DNA of 64,000 nucleotides from Pyricularia pennisetigena (GCF_004337985.1 NC_043741.1:7544032-7608031), one strand, 5' to 3'; shown: positions 45,512 through 59,699, numbered from the stretch's first letter. Numbers and translations are program-made. Notes: generated from the sequence alone by a model not told the origin.

Positions 45512-46166
45512 AACAATATAGGTTGCTAACAGGGGGTTAGGCATTAGCCTAGGTGCGGCGTGGTGCTAGTTGCGGTGTAAAAACCTGTAATTACAGAGTT
45601 TGTATGCACTAAATTCACTAATTTTGGGATTAATAGATTTAATTCATTGGTGGGGGAGATTTTGCTTCGTCTCCCTTACATACTCTCCGACATCGAAGTG
45701 GGGGTCCGCACCCCGCAAAAGGTTCCGGTGCCGCACACGATTTTCCGAAAAATTGTATGCGTTGTTGAAAAAACACCCTCATTTCCATATAAACCATTTC
45801 TGGGTTCGCACTGATTTGCTAATTTGGTGAAAATTTCAACCCGGTACAGGGTAGCTAATTCGTAAGTGCAGGGTGGGTATTAAACCCGGTACAGGGTGAA
45901 ACCCCATTCGCTGACTTTGAATCGCAATTCCTGCAACACACAAAATATAATAGAAAATTTAATAACCTTAGCAACCCCATTTTGGCACTATCTATTATGG
46001 TTTATATACAAATAAAAGTGGACCTATTATATGTTAAATAACGCATATAATTAACACCCCCTTCTTTTTGCTACTATTTATATAAAGTCGGAAAAGAAAA
46101 GTATATAAAAATAAAAACCAAAAAAAATCCCCCTTATGTCCCAACCCGATTCGAACTCCCGATATG
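45512..46166 (+). repeat. Possible LTR and leader of another retroelement
   Basis: The repeat-block sequence changes abruptly at 45,512 to TGTTAACAATATAGG. A segment ending TTTCA near 45,839 is followed by ACCCGGTACAGGG, a motif also found just inside the Copia LTR at 53,875. This suggests an LTR followed by a primer-binding site. A partner LTR was not found, so this is tentative. Confidence 0.3.
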
Positions 46167-46828
46167 TGTGAGGAGGTTACGAGATAGAATAAGCTTAATC
46201 TTGAACGCGGGGAAAGGTGGATCACGTATAAGGCTGATGGAACGTTGAAATGGCAGATAACCGTCTGCTAGCGGGTAATAGAGATGATATATTTTTGTTG
46301 TTGCACAATCGATTCGTTAAATCGTTGAATCGATAAAGGTTATGAAGGTGATGAATCCAAGGCTAAATTGTGAATTACGTGTTCGAATCCGTAGGTGCAG
46401 ATCTTCGATCCGGATGTCCGGAATGCGGGGTCACGTCACATGATTTGGCCTTATTCATGTGACTGACCTGCCGACCTATTGAGCCTAACGGCCCATTGAG
46501 CCTAACGGCCTATTGTGCTTATGCATGCACAGAAAATCTGCGACCATAACGGGATTCGAACCCACGCATTTCAACGTATATATAATATAGATTATGGTAC
46601 GTGCATTATACCACTAAGCTAGATTAAATATGACGTATTTGTTTTGTTGTTGAAACTATGAACAAAGACGTGATATATAAAGCTTTGTGTGTATAAACGC
46701 GTATACGTTTTATTTGTTATTTATTTATTTATTCGATGCAGGGTGACTAATAAAATCAGTCCGTGCTAGCCGTTATAAGATAATGCAGGGTAGCTCATAT
46801 AATTAGCCCTGCGCTAGCCATGTTCACA
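46167..46828 (+). mobile_element. Solo LTR (662 bp) with ATATG target duplication
   Basis: Same TGTGAGGAGG...TTCACA family. The target duplication ATATG is at 46,162-46,166 and 46,829-46,833. Its tRNA-like segment is at 46,540-46,623, minus strand. Confidence 0.88.
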
Positions 46829-47270
46829 ATATGAACCCCCTGGGTGATTAAACCCTTTGTACCGACCTGTAACCTCCGAAATGGACGAACCCCCGAATTG
46901 GAAAAAACCCCCAAAATTATAATAACCCCCGGATTCGAACCCCCGATTCGCATAATATTGACTCACGGAATTAATTATGAAACCAAATAGCTAATTTGGT
47001 TATTCGTTGGTAATAATCCAAATTAAACATATTATATAAGGTATTTGGAATGCGTAAATCGCCCAAAACACAAGCTTTTTCAATTTTAATTCAATTTTTG
47101 GTATAAAGTCGGTATAAACTGCTTATTAATTAACCTGTACAGGGTAGATTCGGGTAGTACGGCCGGTATCAGGTTAATAAAAATCCAATATTTGCAAATA
47201 AAGGAAATGTAATGAGTAATTAATTAACGAATTAATTAAATATTTTCAAATTCAGTAGGTAAAAACTAAA
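46829..47270. other. AT-rich stretch between solo LTR and Copia relic
   Basis: No gene. A GGATTCGAACCCCCGATTCG stretch near 46,932 resembles a B-box on the minus strand. It may include the 3' LTR of the adjacent Copia relic, but no duplicated end was found. Confidence 0.3.
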
Positions 47271-50200
47271 TTTTTAAAGGTTCAAACCCTATAAATTTTA
47301 AAAAAACCTTATAAATTGGAAGCGTTAGGGGCATTGTTAGGCCATTAGCGGGTATTCGTTTGGATTCCAGGTATTTTAAAGTTATCAATCCTTTTATAAT
47401 TAACTCCCGTACGTAATAAAATTTTGATAACGTATATTTAATACGTTAATGGTGCGTAGGGTTATATACGTTAATTATAAAACTTATATTATTTTCAAAT
47501 ATTGCAATAAAGCCTTTTATAAGTAGTCCAATTTTTATCAATAAGTTTTTAAGCTATTGTGCTTTACGCAGGGTTTCCGCTAAGGCATCGGTTTCGGTTT
47601 TTGGAATATTTAAAACTTGTTATAGGGTAAGCCAACGGCCTTAAGACCGTTAAATATCCTTATTGGTATTATTACTAACGCTGGGGAAAAAGGGAGGAAA
47701 AGGTGTATATCCGGGTTGTGGTAATGTCTTTCCTTTTATATATTGTCCCTGACCCGCTTTTGTATTTTATCACGTGATACGTGCCTTAGGCACGAATCCA
47801 TAACAAAACTATAATATTAGCCTTTTTGCATTTCCACGTTATAAGGCCCCCAAATAGGGTATACAAATACCCGTAAATGGATTTTAAATTTTCCCCAGCC
47901 CCGGTAAAATCGTTATTATTAAAACCCAGTAATTTTAAGTTTTTTAAACCCCTTATTAATAAATTGGGTAATTATTCGGCTTTAAATATTTTTTTTCCGT
48001 GATAAATAAATAAGGATTTAATACCCGTTAAATAACGTAATAGGTTTTTAATTGCCGTTAAATGGATTGTAGTGGTTTTTGTTAAAAAACGTAAAAGCTG
48101 TTAAACCGTAAAACCGATATCCGGGCGCGTTAATAGCATTAAATATATAAGGGTGCCGATAATACGCTTTAATAATTTAATTTCCAACGCATTTACGGGT
48201 TTACCCCTATTATATTTTAGCACACCCGGTTATAAGGGAATAAATATAGGTTTGCAATTAATTAATCCGAACGTTGCTAATACTTTTTTTATATATTGAT
48301 TTTAATGGAGTTAAAATAGGCGTTCAAACCTATTTTCTATAATTTAAACGCCTAAAAAATAGGTTATAGGGCTCCTGTTTTCCAGAGCGTATACCTTAGT
48401 AAAACGGGTTTTCAAATCCTAAATATATTATAATTTAGGACCTATTAGCTGGTAAACTTTTACAAAGGTAACGATATAATGTTTGGATTTAACGTTATAA
48501 AAAACAACGGGATTAAAGATTAACGGTTTAAAACCTTTTTTAAAAAATAGGGTTTTAAATTTGTTTTACCATTTTTTTGGACCCTGTCTCAAACTATATA
48601 ACGCCTTTTCCAACTGTATAACCTGCAATCTTTTCGGATTATAACCCATTTCCACTAAAGTTTTAGCGGTGGTATGGTTACAATTTTTTGCCCATTCGTT
48701 AAAGCCGTTTGGAATTTGTAAATATATATTTACGTCGGTAAAATCATTATTTAAAAAAGTATTAATAAAATCAATTTGTTTTATTTCCTAATTTTGTATA
48801 TTAGTTATAACTAATAATATACGCCAGGTAGGTGGTATATCAATGTTAGTGAAAGTTTCGATATAATTTAGGTTTTCGACCTGTAAAAACCCCTAATAAC
48901 AAACCTAATTTTGTATTTTATAGGTTTATTATTTTCATCCTTTTTTAATTTAAATACCGGCCGGGTAAAAACGAGTTTACGGTTTGTAGGTATTTTAATT
49001 TCTGGGATAAAACGGAAAGTTTTTGCAATAACGATTTGCTCGAATTTAAACGTTAAAGCAGTTAACCATTTAACATTTTTAGGGATATTTAAGGTTTGTT
49101 GGTAATTATTTGGTTTTCCATTTTTAATAGGTTTTTTCTTTATTTCTTGTTGGTTTCAATAATAAAAATAATGCACGTAATTTATATTTATTAGATTTGG
49201 GTTTTCGAATTGCGAATTTAATTCCATATTTTGTATTTTAAATGCTAAAAACACCGGAATTTCCGTTATTTTAGGTATTGGATTAGGTACCGCTACCGTT
49301 ATGGGTTCTGGGGGGCGAACGGTAGGTTATACAAGCTTGGCGGGCATTGTATTTTCAGGGTTTAAATACCCTGTAACGGGTGATAATTGCTTTGTAACCG
49401 GTGGTAAATGCCCTGTATTTTTAAAAATTTTTAAAGGATAATTATCCGCTGGAACGCTGTTAATTTCGTTTCTAAATTTAAATTTAAAATCCCCCTTTAA
49501 ATTTGTATTTTCCCTTTTTAAAATTTGTAGCGTTTCCCCTGGAACAGTTAAGCTTTTAGCGGTTATACCCTTTATAATTTTGACGGTAAAGGTTCTGTAT
49601 ACGGCCCGTTTAACGGGTACATAAACCAACGTTGTAGAATTTGATAAATGGGCTAAAAACTTCGCCGTTTCGGTGCGGGGAGCCAATTTATTAAATTCTT
49701 GGCGTTTTTCCAACGGTATAATAACTTTGTTATACAGTACCAATAACCCGAAAATGCCTTAAATTGGGTTTATACGGTAATCCAAATTGGAATTCGAAAT
49801 AAAATTCCTCGTAAATTGTTAAATCCCTATTAATTACCGTTATATGGTTAATTAAATTAACCACGGTAAATAAGAAACAATATTATAAATATAATGGTAA
49901 GCCCGCCGTTATAATGGTAAACCGAAATTTATCCAAAGTAACCCTAACGGACCGTTCCGTAAATCCGTTTTGGCCGTGGTTATAGGGATTCGAAATGCTA
50001 AAATTAATATTTTTATTTGTAAACCAATTTTAAAAATTTGTATTAACTTCGTGCCCCCCATTAAAATGAAAATTTAGGGGGAAACGCCCGTACGTAGTTT
50101 TCAAAACCTTAAAAAAGCCTTTAATAATTATTAAAACCGTAGGTCCGGTTTTATTTTTTAGTGGGATAAACCACCGAAAACGTGATTTTCGGTTTATTAA

Positions 50201-50940
50201 TAACAAAAATACGGGTTTTTTATTGTAAGGATTAGGTTTAAGGGTTACTGTACTACCCTTTATAAAATCGAAAGTATTAGGGGGTGTAAGGAGTGCGATT
50301 TTATTTGTACGTTTAATAGAAATGGTTTTAATATAAGCAATACAGGTAATTGTCCTAATTTTGTCGAAATTAGGTAAATTTTTTATAATTTTAGCGGTTT
50401 TTTTAATAATAATAACTTTATATACCCCAAACGTTTATATTATAACAGGGTTTTGTGGGCCTGGATTTCGTTTTAATTATTTATAATTCCGTTTCCTTTA
50501 GGGTTAACCAACCGTCCGTAATCCGTTTTAGGGTAAAAAAAAAGGTAATTTACAGGGGCCTGCTTTAAATCCGATAATAAATAAGGTTTTAATAACGGAC
50601 TTTTTGTTTAGAAAACCCCTTTTTTTCGGAAATGATCCCTTTTGTATTAGGTTCCATAAAAAAGTTATTTAACTGTGTACCGGGCCTACGGGGCCCAATT
50701 TTACGTGAATTTTCAGGGTTTTTACCGCTAAACTTTTGCGTTATAGGTGAATTTACGGTTTTTCCCGTATTTTGTTCGGGATTTAGCTTTTCCGTTACCG
50801 TATTTTCTTCCGGTTCTGAATCGGTGTAAATTTTATAATCCTCGTAATTTTCGGGGTTAATATTATTTAATTTTACTTCCAACGGGGTTGCGTAAATCTT
50901 TGTAACCCCCTGTAAGGCCATGCTAAAAACGGTATCATAT
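47270..50940 (-). pseudogene. Copia-type retrotransposon pol relic
   Basis: The minus strand, read through stops, gives the order of a Ty1/Copia pol. An integrase core near 50,250-49,800 reads NRKSRFRWFIPLKNK and NPYNHGQNGFTERSVRVTL. A linker follows (49,743-49,327). The reverse transcriptase spans about 49,100-48,050, with ALYSLRQGPKKW as a clear mark. An RNase H near 47,590-47,280 reads ETDALAETLRKAQ and ends in KRIPANGLTMPL. The gag/protease part is short or lost; the frame at 50,921-50,589 is polar and acidic. It is truncated at its 5' side near the LTR at 50,993. Inactive by RIP. Confidence 0.8.
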
Positions 50941-50992
50941 TTACCTATTATATAGGCGTAATTCGAAATAACGTTATTTCGAATAAGGATAT

Positions 50993-51656
50993 TGTGAGGA
51001 GGTTACGAGATAGAATAAGCTTAATCTTGAACGCGGGGAAAAGTGGATCACGTATAAGGCTGATGGAACGTTAAAATGGCAGATAACCGTCTGCTAGCGG
51101 GTAATAGAGATAATATATTGTTGCACAATCGATTCGTTGAATTGTTGAATCGTTGAATCGATGAAGGTTATGAAGATGATGAATCTAAGGCTAAGTTATG
51201 AATTACGTGTTCGAATCCGTAGGTGCAGATCTTCGATCCGGATGTCCGGAATGCGGGGTCACGTCACATGATTTGGCCTTATTCATGTGACTAACCTGCC
51301 GACCTATTGAGCCTAACGGCCCATTGAGCCTAACGGCCTATTGTGCTTATGCATGCACAGAAAATCTGCGACCACAACGGGATTCGAACCCACGCACTTC
51401 AACGTATATATGATATAGATTATGGTACGTGCATTATACCACTAAGCTAGATTAAATATGACGTATTTGTTTTGTTGTTGAAACTATGAACAAAGACGTG
51501 ATATATAAAGCTTTGTGTGTATAAACGCGTATACGTTTTATTTGTTATTTATTTATTTATTCGATGCAGGGTGACTAATAAAATTAGCCCGTGCTAGCCG
51601 TTATAAGATAATGCAGGGTAGCTAATATAATGAGCCCTGCGCTAGCCATGTTCACA
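50993..51656 (+). mobile_element. LTR copy (664 bp) of the TGTGAGG family, no matching duplication
   Basis: Complete ends, but the left flank GATAT does not match the right flank TGTCG, so it has been rearranged after insertion. The tRNA-like segment is on the minus strand. Confidence 0.82.
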
Positions 51657-52559
51657 TGTCGGAGGAAGTATTTACCGCCGCGTATGCGGGATCAGGACCG
51701 CGAAAAATTGCGTCGATTTGGTGGGAAAACGAGGTATATATAGGCGTATTTCCGGATATTTTATATATGTAATTTAATACGAATATACAAAAATTTGCGG
51801 AAATAATGGTTTTTTTTAATAGGTGGATATGTAATATATTATATAATATATATTTTTTAGGGACTGTAAAAGTAATGGTTTTACGTTATTTATATTAAAA
51901 TTTATATATAAAAATTCCTTTCGCTTTTGCAATTTTCCCTATAAAAGTTTTAACGGATTATAATCGTTATTAGTGAGATACGAAATATATATCGATGGTG
52001 TTTAAGGGTGGACGTATAATATATTAAATAAAATTTACTTTATACGGATTGTAAAATAAATAATTTTGCGATATTTGGATTAAAATTTATATGTAAAAAT
52101 TCCTTTCGTTTTTACGATTTTTTACATATAAATTTTAACGGATTATAATCGTTATTATTAAAATGCGAAATGGGTATTAATGGTGTTTTTGGGTTAATAA
52201 TAGGGATACCGCCATAAACGGATAAAGGGCGGGTTTTATCCAATTTTTAATTGGCGTACCGGGTGCAAAAAATTTTGAATTTATGAAAAAGGTTTACCAA
52301 TTCCTATTTTTAACGATATTTTCTTTTTTCGATATTTTGCGTAATTGTGGAATAATAAAGGAGTGTTGGTCGCAAAATAGCCAATAAATACCGCAATAAA
52401 CGGCGAAAATCGACAAATTGTCCTCAAACCTAAACCAAAGCGTTTTTTGGATGAACCCATAAATACATTGCAAAACCGCAATTAAATTATAAAGTGGAGC
52501 GAAGCGAACGGAATGGTTTAATTGTGGAGTTTTGGGCTTCAGGGATGAGCCCTGAGACT
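51657..52559 (-). mobile_element. Outer-end fragment of the large transposon
   Basis: Matches 40,715-41,613 and ends exactly at the terminal CCCTGAGACT. Joined directly to LTR sequence on both sides, so it is a rearranged remnant. Confidence 0.78.
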
Positions 52560-52964
52560 AGGGTTACGTCACATAATTTGGCCTTATTCATGTGACTAAC
52601 CTGCCGACCTATTGAGCCTAACGGCCCATTGAACCAAACGGCCTATTGTGCTTATGCATGCACAGAAAATCTGCGACCACAACGGGATTCGAACCCATGC
52701 ACTTCAACAACGTATACATAATATAGATCATGGTACGTGCATTATACCATTAAGCTAGATTATATATGACGTATATGTTTTGATGTTGAAATTATGAACA
52801 AAGACGTGATATATAAAGCTTTGTGTGTATAAACGCGTCTACGTTTTTTTTGTTGTTTATTTATTTATGCGATGCAGGGTGACTAATAGAATTAGCCCGC
52901 GCTAGCCGCTATGAGACAGTGCAGGGTAGCTAATATAATGAGCCCTGCGCTAGCCATGCTCACA
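52560..52964 (+). mobile_element. 5'-truncated LTR copy (about 405 bp)
   Basis: Begins inside the family at GGTTACGTCACAT and runs to the normal end CATGCTCACA. More diverged than the other copies. Confidence 0.8.
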
Positions 52965-53693
52965 TATTCCCCTTAATTCGTAAATAAAATAAGAAACCAT
53001 TTCCACCGTCGATAAAAGCAAAAAAAAAAGCTGAACGACGTTCCGTCGACGCACGACCAAATTTTAACTTAATTACGCGATTAAATATAGCACAGGAAAA
53101 TTAATAAAAAGGACTAGGGAAATAAAAGCAAAAATTAAAGGAATATGGATTATTTAAAAGCTAAAGGGATTTAGTTAAAGGAGAGGAAACCTAATATTAC
53201 GACCAGATGATTGGGTCGGTACCAGTAAGGCCAAACGGGGTTTTACCCCTTTTAACGATATTCGACCAAAAAAAACACCGACCGATAGGGGATAAGTTTA
53301 CGTAAAAATAAAAAAGCTACGTAAAAAACACTTAATTGCTAAAACGGTTGATTTTAAACGAACAAAGTGTGATTTTAAAAATTACGACCGGACTTCCAAA
53401 GACGTTAAAGGATTTTTAAAATCAAGGACCCCTGAAAAAGATTATATTTGAAGTATAGTTTATGTAAAACGCGTTTATTACCATGTAAATAAAGTCGATT
53501 TTAGGATTGTTTAGCAGCAATTAATTTTATATTTTAGTTAATCTCAATATTTACTTAAGAACGATTATAATTTCACCCCAGCTATTGAGAACCCCCAGTT
53601 ACCCAGCCAAGACGCTCAGTTGCTTCATCCCACTGTACCTTACCCCAAGAACAGGTTACCCGATACCTTAATCATAATAAGAACCTTTGTGTA
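52965..53693. other. Spacer without recognised features
   Basis: AT-leaning sequence with no supported frame. The last 120 bp is less AT-rich than its surroundings and could be a remnant of the original unique locus. Confidence 0.35.
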
Positions 53694-53698
53694 TTAGG

Positions 53699-53864
53699 TG
53701 TTGCAGTAGATAGATCTTGGCATCACATGACCAGATGAGCTTAGTCAGCGCTGTGCACACCATAAAAGCGCTGCCACGCTCGTTAACCTAAATAGCGCAC
53801 CCTACCTGAAAACATGGCTCTCTTACCACTTATACAAACTGCACGTATACGTTCGTATACGTCA
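53699..53864 (+). repeat. 5' LTR of the Copia element
   Basis: TGTTGCAG...ATACGTCA, 166 bp. Compared with the solo copy it has G-to-A and C-to-T changes near its 3' end. It is followed by AAACCCGGTACAG, a possible primer-binding site. Confidence 0.9.
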
Positions 53865-54109
53865 ATTATAAACCCGGTACAGTTGTAAACTATAAAAATC
53901 CCTATTTTACGCAAATTGCAATTATATATTAACACGAATAACGTTTATTTTACCTATTTATCTCTTTTTCCCGCTTCCGGCATTTATTACGGTATTTAGG
54001 GGCAAACCTTTTACCGTTTACCATATTTACGACCGAAAAACTCCAAAAATCGCCAGCAACGCTCAATTTACGCGCCCAATGGCCTCAATAATTTAAAATT
54101 TACCGCCAA

Positions 54110-55180
54110 AATGCAAACATATTACGTATTTGGAAATTGTTCAATCCAAACCAATAAACCGACGAAAAGTTCCCAATATTTAAAAAGCTTACCGAAAACG
54201 TTACAAAATCGTTTAAACGCTCCCGATTCGACGATTATTATGCAAATTTACGAATTTGGGACCTTAACCCGCCTAAAATTAAACGCAAAATAAACCAAAT
54301 CGTTAAATCGTTTGCAAATACAAATAAACCTATTCCTAAAGGTTTAAAAGAATTTATTATACCCGGCAGTTTTTCGCCCTCCGAAATAAAACGCGCGGTA
54401 AATAAAATACGCGAAACGCAAAAGCTATAAAAGGATTATATAAACGAATAATTCCGAAAAATTAATATTTTTTTTAATAGGTTATAAAAAATATAAATCC
54501 AACGTATTTTAATGCGGCGTTTTTTACCGTTTAACGCAACGGTTGGAACACGTTTAAAGGGATAATTAAAACGTTTTAGGAAAAATTCGCACTTTTTTTA
54601 ACGTACGTTAAAAAATAGGCCATTAAAAATTATAAAGCAACCCTGGTTTTAGCGCGTATAACAAATAATAAAGCGAATTGGTTTAAAATTTACGATTTAA
54701 TTTACGAGGAAACCCGGAACTATAAAACAACCGATTTTAAAAAGGATTTAACGATTAAAAACTTTATAAAAATAAAAAAACGTTTCCAACCCTCCTGGGC
54801 CATAAACGTTCGGAACGAATTAAGTAAACCGGATTATATAATTACCCTTAAATATATTTTAAAATGGTTTAGGAGCGCGTTTTACGACGATATTACCGAT
54901 CTTTTAATAAAAGGTGGCCGTAATTTCGCTAAATTTTATGCAACGTTTGGCGGATCCGCTAAGGAGCAAAACAAAAGTTTAAACCACGTTCCTAATAGGG
55001 GTGAAAATAAGGGAAATATACGGAATAAATATCCCTGTGGTTATAATTATTTTTGGTTACCAAATTTATGCGAAAAATTGGTATGCGCGGTAATAGGGAG
55101 GAACCCCAAAATCCGTATACGTGGCCCCTGTTTAGCCGAAAATCGCAAAGAAATTTGCGCCGAATTTAAAAAGGACCGTT
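54110..55180 (+). pseudogene. Copia gag relic
   Basis: Open pieces read YVFGNCSIQTNKPTKSS near the start and KANWFKIYDLIYEE near 54,670. A damaged zinc-knuckle-like region lies near 55,030-55,100 (CGYNYFWLPNLCEK). The position after the 5' LTR fits gag. Confidence 0.55.
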
Positions 55181-55379
55181 AGTTTTTTGTACGCGAATTA
55201 TTGATTTAAAAAGGTATAATTACCGAATTAGGATTTATTACGAACGGAAAGGCGGAAAATACACCACAATTTAAAAAATAAAAGGGGCCGCCCATCATTT
55301 CGGCGGCCTGTTTAACCATTTTTACCGAGTTTAACGACTTTATATATTTTTAAATACATTACGATAAAAAAACCAGCCC

Positions 55380-57000
55380 GTTTACGTTTATAAACATTTC
55401 CTACAATTTATATTATAATAATATTTTATTCGATAATTGCTATTTTACATATTTGGTAAACGTTAAAGAACGCCTGGACCCGGGTTTTATCCGTAAATTT
55501 ACAAATACGGATCCGCAATTCGTTATATACGGTATTTAATAGTTTAAAATTACCGTATTTGGTACGCGTACCATATAAAACGTGCTAAACGGAGGACGAA
55601 CGCTAAAATTCGTTAACGTAACGTACGTACCCAACTTTTACGTTAATATCGTGTTAAAAGCGCGTTTAAGGGATAAAAACGTGTGGTATAATAACTGGGA
55701 TTACATTTTACGCTTAGGGAATTTAAAGGACAATCTGGTATTATACGGTTTACAACGACGTAATAACGTAATTTTCCTATAATATACACCTATTTATTAT
55801 TTGCGTATTGCCCCTACCGTATAAATATTCTTTGCAGGTATTATTTCCTGAACGGTTATAAACGGTTGGATAAAATTTATCAAAATTTTATAAAAAAATT
55901 CCACGGGAATATACGACGAAAAAGAAAATAATTCGTTAATTTGGTATTGGAAAACCGGTTATTTAGGTCCGGAAACGTTTAAAGCGTTGGTCCACCGGGT
56001 TAAAGGTGTAAAAATTAAAGGACCAAAAATATTGGAATACGAGGCGTGCGTTTAAATATATGGTAAAACGGTAATATCGAAACGCCCAAAACGCGAATTA
56101 TATAAGTTTTACCATACAATTTACCTAAATTTTTTCCTTTTTAAAAATCAGGTATTGGTATGCGGTATTTGCTATTATTAAAAAACGAATATTCGGGGCG
56201 TTTAACGATTATTCCGTTTACTGGAAAAACGAAGGCAAAACTCGTATTAACAATATTCGGTTTCGAACAATGGGTAACGCGCTAATACGGCCTACAAACT
56301 GCGAAATTTTTCCATAATAACGAATTTATTTTAATAATTTATACGGGATATATTTTTTACCAAAAATATTGCAAAAAATTTGGGATCGAAATAAAAACGT
56401 TTCCTTTTAATATATAAAAACCGAACGACCAAATAAAATATTCGGGATAAAAAGTAGTTATACGCGCGTTTAAAATGCGTTTGGTAGCCAATTTACCCAC
56501 CTCCATTTGGCAAAAAATAATTATAACCGCAAATTATTTTATTAATATAAATTTATCAATAAACCGGAAGGGTTTTAACCTGAACGAAATCCTGCTGGTA
56601 TAATTTAAAAGGTTTTTTAGGTGGTATATATTTGCATTATTTATTAAATTAAATAAAAACCTGCGATCAAATTGGTTTGGTACGTACGTATACGGGTGTA
56701 AAACCTACGTATTAAACCCGATAAAGACGAAATTAAAAAATAAAATAATATTTAAAACGAACCCTAAAACGTACGTAGGATACCTAATTGGATATAAATC
56801 CTTTAAAATATATTATATTTGGGTACCCTTTTTCGACAGGATTATCATTTTACGCAGCGTCCGATTCGACGAAATACGTTTTTACCAGGGATTAAAAAAG
56901 GAAAAAATAAAACCCGGTAAATTTAATAACGAATACGAATTTTTAATAAACCGGATCCACGAACTAATATTGAAATTTTTGGGGGACGGAATAATCGAAC
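55380..57000 (+). pseudogene. Copia protease/integrase relic
   Basis: The frame at 55,582-55,782 holds the GAG-pre-integrase part (VTYVPNFYVNIVLKARL). Further on, FKALVHRVKG-like residues lead to the core. The C-terminal integrase part near 56,700-56,920 reads NPKTYVGYLIGYKSF and FFDRIIILRSVRFDE, typical of Copia. Several stops. Confidence 0.68.
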
Positions 57001-57949
57001 GTTTGGGTTTCTTATGGAATAAACTATTATTCGCACCTAATTTAAGCCTTCCTATTTTTAATTAAGGGTTAAATAACGTATTAATATTATAAAAACGGGG
57101 CGCGGAAGCACCTACGGAATACCGTAATATATATTTCCGCGAACGAATTGTAAAAAACGATATTTTTAAAAGTTTGGGCGGACCGATTCCAGGTAAAACG
57201 GTTAATTAACCGGAACCGCCTGGAATATAAATGGTTAACGAACCAGCAAAATATACGTTGGTAATATTAACGTGTTTAAAAATTTTGGAAAATAATGCAA
57301 TAACGCCCAAAACGGGAAAAAATTATATATTCGGTATACGTATACCAAATAATAACGGATTTCCACCGCGTACGCCCACGGATTATGTAAAAGAACCGGA
57401 TATACCGAAATTAATAAAAAATACCCAAACGGTGGAATTAATCGTTATTAACAACGAATCGGCGCGGAAATATTTTACGTTTAACCGCTTTTTTATCGGG
57501 GGTAATTTATTGGAATCATAATCCGAACCCCCGAACCCGACGAGCATTACCGTTATATCCGCACGACCTTTAAATATTACGCCCGCGCTGATACCCCAAA
57601 TTAGCGTTTAAACGCGTATAATAATATTTAAACGTTTTTCGAAAACGCCCCGACCTATTACGAAGGTTTTGGAGGTAAATACGAAAGGATAACGCCAACG
57701 CGGTAAAGGAAATATAACCCGTGGAGGGCGCGGGGGTAATAATAATAATACGAATTTTGCGAACGCGATTATTTTAAAAAAAAGGGACGTAATATACGGA
57801 AATAATAATATTTATTTACAGTAAATATATACCGAGGACCGGATATTGGTTCCAAATTTTTAATTATAATTAACGTTTTTACTAACGTTTTTACCTAATT
57901 AATGAAATACGTTGGAAGGCGGTAATTATAACCACAAAATATTGCACGA

Positions 57950-59115
57950 AATTATCGCGGTGGTAATATAACAAAAAAAACCGGATAAAAAAGTTAAACC
58001 GCATAAAAACGATTTTATACCTGCGCCTAAAGCCTGGAAAAAGTTTATGGCGCACCCGGATAAAAACCAGTTTTTTAAAACAACGAAAACGGAGTGGATA
58101 AGTTTCGAAAAAAAGGAAATATGGGAAATAACCCCTAAGTTAAACTGCACCATAAAACCTATACCGCTTATATGGGTATTTACGTATAAATTCGACAAAA
58201 ACGGTTATTTTAAACGCTATAAAGTACGGCTCGTGGTAAGGGGTAATTAATAAACGTTTAATACGCTTGAAAATATTTACGCGGCGATATTGGCCGCACG
58301 CAATTTTAGGCCAATATTAACCCTAATAACGCATTTCGACCTCGAAGCGATCCAAATCGATATAAATAACGCTTTTTTCAACGCAACGTTTAATATAAGT
58401 AAATTAATGTTTTACACCGTATTAAAAGGGTTTAGTAAAAAATATACTGTATTTAAATTACGAAAAACGCTTTACGGTATAAGGGAATTACCCAAACTCT
58501 GGTACGAAAAGCTTTTAAAAACGTTACAGAATTTAGGATTTAAACCAATGGGTAATAAATTATATATATGCGTATTTACACAAAGCAGGGTTATCGTGAT
58601 TTTTTTCGTAAACGATATAATCGTATTATATGCCGCAAAATACGCGAAAAACGGTAAAACGGTTATCGACGGCCTAAAGGCTAAATACGAGTTACGGGAG
58701 GGGCAGCTTTTTTAATTTTTTGGGATACGCGTACTGCGAAATAAAATATAACGTATAGCGATTTTATTGCACGATTCGTATATCGAAAAAATCGCCATAC
58801 GTTTTAAATTTACAAAAAATTTAAAATACCCGCCAACGCCATTACCAAAAAACCCTATAATAAAATACGAAAGGACCGCAATTCCAAACGAAATTAAAAC
58901 CTACCAGGAAATAATAGGGTTTATTTTATATACCGCAATTATGTTTAAACCGGACGTTGCGTACGCAGTATTAATATTTTTTAAATTTTTTACCAATCCT
59001 AATTTTTTTTACAAACGTTTAACCAAAAAAGCTTTGCCTTATTTATATAGTACGAGGTTTTTAAAGGATAAAGTACGGAACGAACGATTAAAATCAGCAT
59101 TTCGTATTCGCAAAT
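57950..59115 (+). pseudogene. Copia reverse transcriptase relic
   Basis: Ordered frames: WISFEKKEIWEI and YKVRLVVRGN (58,047-58,250), IQIDINNAFFNATF and LRKTLYGIRELPKLWYEKL (58,290-58,715), then FFVNDIIVLYA, where the catalytic YVDD-type box reads FVND, so the first Asp is lost. The thumb and connection region follows (58,767-59,117). Confidence 0.82.
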
Positions 59116-59149
59116 AACGCATTTTTCGGCGACGATTTAAATACGAAAA

Positions 59150-59430
59150 AGTTTTTAAAAGGATACGTAATAATATTATTCGGAGGAGTTATTAATTAAA
59201 GGGCGGCGAGGCAGACCACGGTAATAACGTTTACAATGAAGGTAAAATTATACGTATTATCGAAGGCGGCCAAAAAGATTATAATTTTAAAACGGATTTT
59301 TAAACAAATACAACTAAATTTCGGCCAGCCTTGGAATTTATATTGCGATAATAAATAAACGATTCGCCTAATCGTTAGTAAAGATTTTCGTATTAATACC
59401 AATTTACGTTATATAAATATGTAAAATATG
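59150..59430 (+). pseudogene. Copia RNase H relic
   Basis: Plus-strand frame reads RAARQTTVITFTMKVKLYVLS, then ILKRIFKQIQLNFGQPW and YCDNK, the usual Copia RNase H order. Stops replace several Gln and Trp codons. Confidence 0.65.
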
Positions 59431-59699
59431 TGGTTTGAATAGGAATATATTAAAAAATTTCCACGTTATTTATTTTAAAATAAAACTTATACCTGCAAAC
59501 GGATTTACCAAATCGTTATCGATCCCCAAATTCGAAAATTTTAAGGCATTCCTAAATTTTTATAACGTTTAACAAAATTTAAAAAGGAACTCGGAAATAC
59601 GGTAAAAAATATGATATTAAATAACGCGTATTAAATTTATTAAAAAAAAACGATAAAAGGTAGCGAATATATAAAATAACGAATATTTAAGGCCGAAAC

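Noticed and set aside
50988..52969. A single short LTR element bounded by the LTRs at 50,993 and 52,964
   Set aside because: The interior is a transposon fragment without primer-binding site or coding motifs, the second LTR is truncated on its inner side, and the outer flanks do not match.
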